In this document: one piece after another, positions 6,620 to 12,227 of the stretch
How positions within the stretch are numbered: position 1 is the first letter of the stretch
Layout: every line of letters starts with the position of its first letter
Source of the DNA: DATGKR01 sp035294565
GTDB taxonomy: Bacteria > Actinomycetota > Acidimicrobiia > Acidimicrobiales > Palsa-688
Assembly: GCA_035294565.1 (NCBI GenBank)
Contig: DATGKR010000061.1
Coordinates: 1 to 12,227, forward strand
Direction: 5' to 3'
DNA: 12,227 nucleotides
The notes under the pieces: generated by a model
Seen by the model: the letters and a program-made list of their open reading frames with translations, nothing else
Databases searched by the model: none
What the model was told of the DNA's origin: nothing
Translations under genes and position numbers: made by a program

Positions 6620-7765
6620 ATGGCGAAGCATTTCGCTCCCCGAAGGAGCCACCGTCTGCTGGCCCTGGCCGGCGTCGTGGTCGTACTCGCCGCCGGCGGG
6701 TCGGCTCTGGCCGTGCGCGCCGTCGGGGCGCGGGGCGACCCGGCAGCAGAAAGCGCGTCGGTACCGTCGAGCACGGCGCCGCCGCCCCCGCTGTCGGTGA
6801 CACCCCTCACCCCCGCCGCCGGTGCCAAAGATGTGAACGGCACGCAGCAAGTGGTGATCTCCACAAGCGCCCCCGTCGACACGAGCGCCGTTGCGCCGAC
6901 GATCTCGCCGGCCGTCGCCGGGACTTGGACGGCCACGTCCGACCAGCTCGTCTTCACCCCTGCCGACGCCTACGCGCCTTCGACCACCTACACGGTGACG
7001 CTGCCCGCCGGGCTCCGCTCCACGGCCGGTAACGTGCTGGCGGGCGCGGCGACGTTCACCTTCACCACAGAGGCGGGTTCGACCCTGCGCCTGCAGCAGC
7101 TGCTGGCCGAGCTCGGATACCTTCCCCTCCACTGGACGCCCTCCCCCGCGGCCGCGACGGCTCCGCTGGGCCAGTCCGTGTTCAACCCGCCGGCGGGCAC
7201 TTTTTCCTGGGCTTGGCCCAATCCTCCGCCGACGCTCGCCTCCCAGTGGGCGCCGGGGGCGTACACGGTCATGGTCAAGGGGGCGGTGATGGCCTTCGAG
7301 TCGGATCATGGTCTCGCCACCGACGGCATAGCCGGCCCGGAGGTGTGGGCGGCGCTGACGGCGGCCATGTCCTCGCCCAACCCGCCCTCGAACCCCCACG
7401 GCTACACCTACGCGCTGGCCAACAAGGCGCTGCCCGAAAGCCTGACCGTGTGGCACGACGGCACCGTCATCTCGACGAGCCCGGCCAACACGGGGATCGC
7501 CGCCGCCCCGACAGCCGACGGCACCTTCCCCGTGTATGAGCGGCTCGCGACCCAGGTGATGCGCGGCACCAACCCCGACGGGTCGCACTACGCCGATCCC
7601 GTGGCGTGGGTGGCGTACTTCAACGGCGGCGACGCCATCCACTACATCGCCCGCAGCGCCTACGGCTACCCCCAGAGCCTGGGCTGCGTGGAGGTGTCCT
7701 ACGGGGTGGGCAAGCTGATCTGGCCCTACCTGACGATCGGGAGCCTCGTCACCGTCGAGGGCTGA
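6620..7765 (+). CDS. L,D-transpeptidase (YkuD) with Ig-like and peptidoglycan-binding domains
   Basis: A 381-residue exported enzyme that makes 3-3 cross-links between peptidoglycan stem peptides, or attaches partners to them, outside the membrane. A basic start (HFAPRRSHR) and one hydrophobic helix (13-34) form an anchor or signal. Residues 44-57 are a Ser/Pro linker. An Ig-like domain of the Big_5/SbsA type spans about 58-150. A peptidoglycan-binding domain is at about 154-247 (ending AFESDHGLATDGIAGPEVWAAL). The YkuD catalytic domain is at about 270-379. The catalytic pair is H341 and C356, in IHYI and S353-L-G-C-V-E358, with His-x14-Cys spacing. The usual His before Gly-Cys is Leu354, and the usual Arg/Asn after it is Glu358, a subgroup variant. 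The frame stays open upstream to 6362, but those residues lack a signal and antisense-overlap the lipoprotein gene, so ATG 6620 was chosen. Confidence 0.9.
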   Translation: MAKHFAPRRSHRLLALAGVVVVLAAGGSALAVRAVGARGDPAAESASVPSSTAPPPPLSVTPLTPAAGAKDVNGTQQVVISTSAPVDTSAVAPTISPAVAGTWTATSDQLVFTPADAYAPSTTYTVTLPAGLRSTAGNVLAGAATFTFTTEAGSTLRLQQLLAELGYLPLHWTPSPAAATAPLGQSVFNPPAGTFSWAWPNPPPTLASQWAPGAYTVMVKGAVMAFESDHGLATDGIAGPEVWAALTAAMSSPNPPSNPHGYTYALANKALPESLTVWHDGTVISTSPANTGIAAAPTADGTFPVYERLATQVMRGTNPDGSHYADPVAWVAYFNGGDAIHYIARSAYGYPQSLGCVEVSYGVGKLIWPYLTIGSLVTVEG

Positions 7766-7798
7766 GGAACCCCCGGTTACGATCCGTCCGAGGGCAGA

Positions 7799-8269
7799 TC
7801 AGCGCCTGTTGGCGCGAAGCCGGCGCAGCACCGGCCAGCCGGCGAGGACAGAGCCGGTGCCGGCCATCATGGAGATCGCCACGTCCACCGACACCCGGCC
7901 CTGCTTCGCCCAGTAGACGTCCTGCAGGTCGAGCAGCAGGGCGAACTCGTCGACGATGAGCGCCAGGCCGGACCCGTAGCCGGTGGCGACCAGCGGGTGC
8001 CGGCGGGTCCTCTCATCGCCGCGCAGGGCGACGCCGCCGACGCCCGAGACGAGCAGGATGCCCCACAGGTAGTGGTGCAGGTGCACGCCGCCGGCGCTGA
8101 TGTTGCGGAGGGGACCCTTGCCCGCCCTGATGCTGTAGGTGATCGCCCTCACCAGACCGAACGTGGCGGTGAAGGCGAGCCAGCTGATGAGCGCACTCTG
8201 CTGGCCAGGGTGGAGCTCCTCGCGAAACGCCTGCTGCACCTCGGCCGGCTGCGGGATCGTCGTCGGCAT
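7799..8269 (-). CDS. Small integral membrane protein with HxHH motif, unknown function
   Basis: A 156-residue protein with about four membrane segments: 25-45, 67-83, 95-114 and 129-147. Between the first two is N-I-S-A-G-G-V-H63-L-H65-H66-Y-L-W-G. After the third is D107-E108-F-A, then L-D114-L-Q-D117-V-Y-W-A-K-Q-G-R. His and acidic residues placed at membrane borders look like a metal-binding or catalytic site. I have a general impression of similar 'HxHH..WG' plus 'DEFALxLxLxDVYW' membrane proteins in actinobacteria but cannot name a family or function. The start was set at ATG 8269 because AAGGA lies six bases upstream. The frame extends to 8413, but the extra 48 residues are Arg/Pro-rich and overlap the neighbouring promoter. 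The gene converges with the transpeptidase gene (33-base gap) and diverges from the crotonase gene. Confidence 0.75.
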   Translation of the reverse strand: MPTTIPQPAEVQQAFREELHPGQQSALISWLAFTATFGLVRAITYSIRAGKGPLRNISAGGVHLHHYLWGILLVSGVGGVALRGDERTRRHPLVATGYGSGLALIVDEFALLLDLQDVYWAKQGRVSVDVAISMMAGTGSVLAGWPVLRRLRANRR

Positions 8270-8282
8270 GCCCCATCCTTGC

Positions 8283-8333
8283 ACCAGCCCGGCGTCGCTC
8301 ACCCGCCGCGCCGCTTCGGACGGCCGGGCTGGT
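8283..8333. repeat. 11-base perfect inverted repeat between divergent genes
   Basis: ACCAGCCCGGC (8283-8293) and GCCGGGCTGGT (8323-8333) are exact reverse complements separated by 29 bases, in the 142-base gap between the membrane-protein gene and the crotonase operon. In minus-strand RNA it would form a strong hairpin ending just before the AAGGA ribosome site of the membrane protein. As DNA, it could be two operator half-sites serving both directions. An 8-base palindrome, AGGTACCT (8345-8352), lies beside it. Confidence 0.45.
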
Positions 8334-8411
8334 TCTGCTAAACGAGGTACCTGCGCTCCCACCACCCGGCGCCGGCCCCGGCGACCGCGACCACGACATG
8401 GAGGCACCACC

Positions 8412-9218
8412 ATGAGCGACCCTTACGACGCCTTCCCCGGCCTCGCCTTCGACCGGCCCGCCGAAGGCGTGCTCCGCATCACCCTCGACGCGCCCGGCCT
8501 GAACGCTGTCAGCCCGCAGGTGCACCGCGAGCTTGCTGACGTGTGGCTCGCCGTCGACCGCGACCCCTCTACCAGGGTGGCCCTGCTGCGCGGCGCCGGC
8601 AAGGCGTTCTCCGCCGGGGGGTCGTTCGACCTTCTCGGGGCGATGATCGACGACTACGCCACCCGCACCCGCATCATGCGGGAGGCCAGGGACCTTGTGT
8701 TCAACGTGATCAACTGCTCCAAGCCGATCGTTTCGGCCATCCACGGACCGGCGGTGGGAGCCGGGTTGGTGGCCGCTCTGCTCGCCGACGTGTCGGTCGC
8801 TGCCCGCGGCGCCCGGCTCATCGACGGCCACACGAGGTTGGGGGTGACAGCCGGGGACCACGCGGCGATCTGCTGGCCGCTGCTGTGCGGCATGGCCAAG
8901 GCGAAGTACTACCTCTTGACCTGCGAAGCGTTGACCGGGGAGGAGGCGGAACGGATCGGGCTGGTGTCGCTGTGCGTGGACGACGGCGAGGTCCAAGAGC
9001 GGGCGCTGGCCGTCGCCGGCCAGCTTGCACAGGGCGCCCAGGCGGCCATCCGCTGGACCAAGCAGACCCTCAACCACTGGTACCGGGCCCAGTCGGCCGT
9101 GCTCGACGCCAGCCTCGCCTACGAGTTCTACGGGTTCTGCGGCCCCGACGCCGCCGAGGGCCTCGCCAGCCACAAGGAGAAACGGGCGCCGCGCTTCACC
9201 GGCCCCACCTCGGAGTGA
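8412..9218 (+). CDS. Enoyl-CoA hydratase/isomerase (crotonase) family protein
   Basis: A 268-residue crotonase-fold enzyme expected to act on an acyl-CoA thioester in the cytoplasm, probably as a hexamer. Oxyanion-hole segments are visible: G-K-A-F66-S-A-G-G70-S and H111-G-P-A-V-G-A-G118. The CoA-binding N-terminal beta strands (18-60) and the C-terminal helical region are complete, so the length is normal. The active-site loop reads D138-G-H140-T-R-L-G-V-T-A-G-D149-H. The position of the first catalytic Glu of classical hydratases aligns by eye with H140, and D149 is the nearest acidic residue, so the reaction may not be standard hydration. The ATG has GGAGG (8400-8404) seven bases upstream. 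It is the first gene of a likely operon with the dehydrogenase 50 bases downstream. The pairing suggests fatty, alicyclic or aromatic acyl-CoA metabolism; the exact substrate is unknown. Confidence 0.88.
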   Translation: MSDPYDAFPGLAFDRPAEGVLRITLDAPGLNAVSPQVHRELADVWLAVDRDPSTRVALLRGAGKAFSAGGSFDLLGAMIDDYATRTRIMREARDLVFNVINCSKPIVSAIHGPAVGAGLVAALLADVSVAARGARLIDGHTRLGVTAGDHAAICWPLLCGMAKAKYYLLTCEALTGEEAERIGLVSLCVDDGEVQERALAVAGQLAQGAQAAIRWTKQTLNHWYRAQSAVLDASLAYEFYGFCGPDAAEGLASHKEKRAPRFTGPTSE

Positions 9219-9268
9219 CCGCCGGAGGCGACGGCGTTATCATCTGCCCCTCGAGGGCTGGAGGGCAC

Positions 9269-10012
9269 ATGGGATCGCTGGACGGCAAGGTGGCCGTCGT
9301 TACCGGGGCCGGCGGCGGCATAGGGTCGGCGATCGTCGCCGAGCTGGCCGCCGGGGGGGCTTCGGTGGCGGCGTGGGATCTGGACGGTGACGGCGCCAAA
9401 CGGGCGACGGACGGCTTGGACGGCGCGCTGGACGTCGAGGCCGACGTCACCAGCCGCGCAAGCGTGGAGGCGGCCCTCGCCGAGACGGAGCGCCGGCTCG
9501 GGCCGGTCTCGATCCTGGTCAACAACGCCGGGATCGACCAGATCGAACGCTTCCTCGAATCCTCCGAGCCCACCTGGGAGAGGATCGTCGCCGTCAACTT
9601 CCTCGGGACGGTCCGCTGCTGCCACGTCGTCGTGCCGGGGATGGTGCAGCGGGGCAGGGGTGCGGTTGTCTGCATAGGGTCCGACGCCGGGCGGGTCGGG
9701 TCGTCGGGCGAGGTCGTCTACTCGGGGACCAAGGGCGGGGTCATCGCCTTCGCCAAGGCGCTGGCGCGGGAGGTGGCCGCCAGCGGCGTGACGGTGAACG
9801 TCGTCTGCCCCGGCCCGACCGACACGCCCCTGCTCGACCAGGTGGCACGGGCGTCGCAGAAGCTCTACGACGGCCTGGCGCGGGCCGTGCCGATGCGGCG
9901 GATCGCCCGTCCGGCCGACATCGCTCCCGCGGTGGCCTTTTTCGCTTCCGACGGCGCCGCCTACATAACCGGGCAGACACTCTCGGTGTCCGGCGGCTTG
10001 ACGATGGCCTGA
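9269..10012 (+). CDS. Short-chain dehydrogenase/reductase (classical SDR)
   Basis: A complete 247-residue Rossmann-fold oxidoreductase. The cofactor motif is T12-G-A-G-G-G-I-G19. D37 at the end of the second strand favours NAD(H) over NADP(H). N85-N-A-G88, N110, S138, Y151 and K155 make up the classical catalytic tetrad and structural motif. P181-G-P-T-D-T-P and the C-terminal S-G-G-L-T are typical of FabG-like SDRs. It probably interconverts a hydroxyl and a keto group, plausibly on a 3-hydroxyacyl-CoA following the upstream crotonase-fold enzyme. GGAGGG lies directly before the ATG with a short three-base gap. The frame is open far upstream inside the crotonase gene, but homology begins at MGSLDGKVAVVTG, which fixes the start. 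The specific substrate cannot be assigned, since FabG-like SDRs are very diverse. Confidence 0.92.
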   Translation: MGSLDGKVAVVTGAGGGIGSAIVAELAAGGASVAAWDLDGDGAKRATDGLDGALDVEADVTSRASVEAALAETERRLGPVSILVNNAGIDQIERFLESSEPTWERIVAVNFLGTVRCCHVVVPGMVQRGRGAVVCIGSDAGRVGSSGEVVYSGTKGGVIAFAKALAREVAASGVTVNVVCPGPTDTPLLDQVARASQKLYDGLARAVPMRRIARPADIAPAVAFFASDGAAYITGQTLSVSGGLTMA

Positions 10013-10024
10013 GCGGCGAGGCCG

Positions 10025-11212
10025 ATGCCCGCCAAGGTCGTGGACGTCGAGGTGGCCGGGGCCTGGCCGGCCATCGACACCGGCGGCTACCCCGAGGCGT
10101 TCGTCCTCGTCCGCCTCTACGGGCGGCCGGTCGGGACGCTGCGGGTGCGTCCGACGGCGGGCACCGTCGAACCGTACCGGGTGCGCCGTGCGGTCGAGGA
10201 GGACCCAGAGCTCGCCTCGCTCCTTTTGGAGCATCTCTGCCTGGCCCGGCTGGCCGGGCGGCCCCAGCGCGTCCCGGCCTCGGCTGAGCGAAGCTTCACG
10301 ATAGTCGTCTGCACCCGGGACCGGCCCGTCGAGCTCGGGCGGTGCCTCGAGTCCCTCGCCGCCCTTCGTCTCGCCAACGGCGAGGTGCTGGTCGTCGACA
10401 ACGGCTCGGGCGGCGACGCGGCGCAGGTCGCGGCCGGCCGGTGGGGGTTCCGCTGTGAGCGCGAACCCCTCCCGGGGCTGAACGCCGCACGACGGAACGC
10501 CCTGCGCCACGCGGCGGGGGAGATCCTGCTCTTCGTGGACGACGACGCCGTGGTGGACGCTGGGTGGCTCGACGCCATGCTCGAGCCCTTCTCCGAACCG
10601 CTGGTGGGTGCCGTCACCGGCTTGGCGTTGCCGCTGGAGCTCGAAACCGAGGCCCAGGAGCTCTTCGAGCGTTACAGCAGCTTCAGCCGGGGTTTCCGGC
10701 GGCGGGTCTTCGACATGGCCGAACACCCTCCGGCGGCGGCCGGCCAGGCAGGCGCAGGCGTCTCGATGGCCATCCGGAGGGACCTGCTGTCACGGCTGCG
10801 GCTGTTCGCCCCCGAGCTCGACGCGGGGACCGACGCCCGTTCGGGCGGCGACCACTACGCCCTGTCGCGGGTGCTGGCCGCCGGCTACAGGATCGTCTAC
10901 CAGCCCGAGGCGCTCGTCTGGCACCTCCACCGCCGCGACTACGAGGCCATGAAGAGGACGGTCGCCGGCTACAGCACCGGCGTCTACGTGGTGCTCACCC
11001 GTCTCCTCCTGCACCACCGGGATCTGCAGGCGGCGAAGGTCGGTTGGGAATGGTTCCGGACCCACCACCTGCACGAGCTGCGGCGGTCCCTGACGCGGGC
11101 GCCGGGAGCGGCCCCCGTGGATCTCGTCCTGGCGGAGATCCGGGCGGCGTTCGGAGCACCAGCGGCCTACCTTCGGACCCGGCGGGCCGAGCGCGCCCGG
11201 GGGGACCGTTGA
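10025..11212 (+). CDS. Family 2 glycosyltransferase with N-terminal accessory module
   Basis: A 395-residue protein in two parts. Residues 4-80 form a small alpha/beta module (Y22-P-E-A-F-V-L-V-R-L-Y-G-R-P-V-G-T-L-R) that precedes the GT domain; I recall similar modules on actinobacterial GT2 proteins, but it has no name I can give. Residues 89-300 are a GT-A fold: FTIVVCTRDRP (91-101), V-V-D125-N-G-S, the metal/nucleotide-sugar site F-V-D172-D-D174, an acceptor-side G-G-D276-H, and W299-H-L-H-R-R at the end of the domain. A helical tail (305-395) has no obvious transmembrane helix, so it probably works at the cytoplasmic membrane face on a polysaccharide or glycolipid. It begins 12 bases after the SDR stop with a weak GAGG, and its stop overlaps the next gene's start. 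Donor and acceptor are unknown. Confidence 0.9.
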   Translation: MPAKVVDVEVAGAWPAIDTGGYPEAFVLVRLYGRPVGTLRVRPTAGTVEPYRVRRAVEEDPELASLLLEHLCLARLAGRPQRVPASAERSFTIVVCTRDRPVELGRCLESLAALRLANGEVLVVDNGSGGDAAQVAAGRWGFRCEREPLPGLNAARRNALRHAAGEILLFVDDDAVVDAGWLDAMLEPFSEPLVGAVTGLALPLELETEAQELFERYSSFSRGFRRRVFDMAEHPPAAAGQAGAGVSMAIRRDLLSRLRLFAPELDAGTDARSGGDHYALSRVLAAGYRIVYQPEALVWHLHRRDYEAMKRTVAGYSTGVYVVLTRLLLHHRDLQAAKVGWEWFRTHHLHELRRSLTRAPGAAPVDLVLAEIRAAFGAPAAYLRTRRAERARGDR

Positions 11213-12227
11213 GCGGCCTGCTCTGCAGCGTGGTGGTTCCCACCTTCGGCCGCCCCGCCTCGTTGCAGCGCGCCCTCTCCAGCCTCGCCGGCCAGAGCGC
11301 CGACCATCGAAGCTACGAGACGATCGTCGTCGTCGACGGGCCGGACCGAGAGTCCTGCCGTCTACTGGAGCGCTGGGAGAGCGAGGGCCGGCTGGCCAAC
11401 CTCTCCCACCACGTGATCGACCGCTCCGGCCCGGCCGCAGCCCGGAATTTCGGCTGCGACAGGGCTCGCTCGCCGGTCGTCGTGTTCCTCGACGACGACA
11501 TGGAAGCCGACGCGCGCCTGGTCGCCGCCCACCAGGCCCACCACCGTTCGGGCCGGCGTATCGCGGTGCTCGGCGACTGCCCCATCGCCCTCGGCGAGCG
11601 GCCCCCCATGTACCGACTCAGAGCCTGGGCGTGGTGGGAGCAGAAGCTGCACGACCGTTGCGAGGGGTCGAGCCTGCCCCGCTACACCGACTTCTGCACC
11701 GGGAACGTCTCGTTGCGGGTCGAGGACTTCCGCGAGGTCGGCGGGTTCGACCCCGACTTCCGCGGTTACGGGCTGGAGGATTACGAGCTCGGATGGCGGC
11801 TCCTCGACGCCGGCGTCGGCTTCGTTGCGGACCGGTCGGCCCGAGCCGACCACCATCACAACCCGAGCCTGTGGACGACACTCGTGCGTCACCGTGCGGA
11901 GGGAAGAGCCGAGGTCCTCCTCGGCAGCAAGCACCCGATCCTGCGCCCGGGACTGCGCCTCATGAGTCTCCCTCGTGGAGGCTCCGCCTGGACGTACAAG
12001 CTTGCGTTCGGGGCGCCGGCTGCGGGCGACGTGCTCGCCGCGGCCGCGATGGCCCGCCTCGACGCCTTCGAGAAGCTCTCGAAGCGCCGCAGATGGGCGC
12101 AGCTGTACGAGGACGTGCGCGCCTACTGGTTCTGGCGGGGCGTGGCCTCCGCCCTCGGATCGCTCGAGGAGCTGTTCCGGTTCCAGGCCGCGGCGCCCCC
12201 ACCGCCGACCGTCAAGGTGGATCTGGC
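11209..12227 (+). CDS. Family 2 glycosyltransferase (3' end beyond window)
   Basis: An uninterrupted frame from TTG 11209 to the window edge: 339 codons with no stop, so the C-terminus is missing. The TTG overlaps the previous TGA in a TTGA junction and has a GGGGGGA run just upstream. The conserved first strand begins at residue 7 (C-S-V-V-V-P-T-F-G-R-P), so no later start is possible. GT-A motifs are V-V-V-D43-G, A-A-A-R79-N80-F-G, F-L-D95-D-D97-M, T164-G-N-V-S-L-R and G188-L-E-D-Y-E-L-G-W-R. The last is the acceptor/catalytic ED motif typical of GT2 enzymes with a galactosyltransferase-like C-terminal domain. D202-H-H-H follows, giving a probable third metal-side His. Residues beyond about 240 are helical. 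Tight overlap with another GT2 suggests that the two act in sequence on one glycan or glycolipid. Confidence 0.88.
   Translation, partial: MSGLLCSVVVPTFGRPASLQRALSSLAGQSADHRSYETIVVVDGPDRESCRLLERWESEGRLANLSHHVIDRSGPAAARNFGCDRARSPVVVFLDDDMEADARLVAAHQAHHRSGRRIAVLGDCPIALGERPPMYRLRAWAWWEQKLHDRCEGSSLPRYTDFCTGNVSLRVEDFREVGGFDPDFRGYGLEDYELGWRLLDAGVGFVADRSARADHHHNPSLWTTLVRHRAEGRAEVLLGSKHPILRPGLRLMSLPRGGSAWTYKLAFGAPAAGDVLAAAAMARLDAFEKLSKRRRWAQLYEDVRAYWFWRGVASALGSLEELFRFQAAAPPPPTVKVDL

Noticed and set aside
5100..6800. Long plus-strand open frame (566 codons) opposite the lipoprotein gene
   Set aside because: Arg/Gly/Val-rich, no recognisable fold, antisense to a protein with clear family motifs and a lipobox; typical high-GC shadow frame.
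7766..7798. Possible terminator AACC-CCC-GGTT between the transpeptidase and membrane-protein genes
   Set aside because: Only a four-pair stem with no T-run.
8270..8413. N-terminal extension of the small membrane protein
   Set aside because: Arg/Pro-rich residues across the divergent promoter gap; a proper AAGGA ribosome site marks ATG 8269.
9128..10726. Minus-strand open frame of 532 codons opposite the SDR and first glycosyltransferase
   Set aside because: It covers two genes with intact catalytic motifs, and its own product is low-complexity with many His, Pro and Arg residues and no domain.
1..12227. Defence island, prophage, transposon, CRISPR array or tRNA
   Set aside because: No transposase, integrase, Cas, direct-repeat array or tRNA-like clover was seen on either strand; only the edge toxin fragment hints at a TA pair.

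Overview
The window is compact, high-GC (roughly 70 percent) bacterial DNA. The strong codon third-position GC bias, GTG and TTG starts, a MarR-MMPL pair and an actinobacterial-style L,D-transpeptidase all suggest an actinobacterium, possibly an Acidimicrobiia-like or related uncultured lineage. That placement is inference. There is no rRNA, tRNA, CRISPR array, transposase or phage gene. Nine genes look complete, and one more is cut by each edge.

Layout. Bases 1-77 hold the last codons of a RelE/ParE-type toxin gene. A short AT-richer promoter island leads into a MarR regulator (206-808), whose stop overlaps the start of an MMPL/RND exporter (805-3126): a regulator-plus-pump operon. Converging on it from the minus strand is a major-facilitator permease (3169-4608, minus) that keeps the substrate-site residues of the PHS-type phosphate:H+ symporters. 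Upstream of it on the same strand, after about 200 noncoding bases, is a predicted lipoprotein of the N,N-dimethylformamidase beta-subunit-like family (4809-6458, minus).

That lipoprotein gene is divergent from an L,D-transpeptidase (6620-7765) with an Ig-like domain and a peptidoglycan-binding domain. The shared 161-base gap holds an ECF-sigma-like promoter pattern facing the transpeptidase and a 16-base perfect palindrome. A small four-helix membrane protein with an HxHH motif (7799-8269, minus) follows. It diverges from a four-gene plus-strand operon across a gap holding an 11-base perfect inverted repeat: crotonase-fold acyl-CoA enzyme (8412-9218), short-chain dehydrogenase (9269-10012), GT2 glycosyltransferase with an N-terminal accessory module (10025-11212), and a second GT2 glycosyltransferase starting at an overlapping TTG (11209) and running off the right edge.

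Functional reading. Most of the content concerns the cell envelope: lipid or drug export, phosphate uptake, a surface amidohydrolase-like lipoprotein, peptidoglycan cross-linking and two glycosyltransferases. The crotonase and dehydrogenase add an acyl-CoA step to the glycosyltransferase operon. No clearly new defence or mobile system is visible. The most promising leads are the surface-anchored dimethylformamidase-like protein with an apparently retained iron site, the crotonase with non-canonical catalytic positions, the HxHH membrane protein with its leader hairpin, and the mixed acyl-CoA/glycosyltransferase operon.
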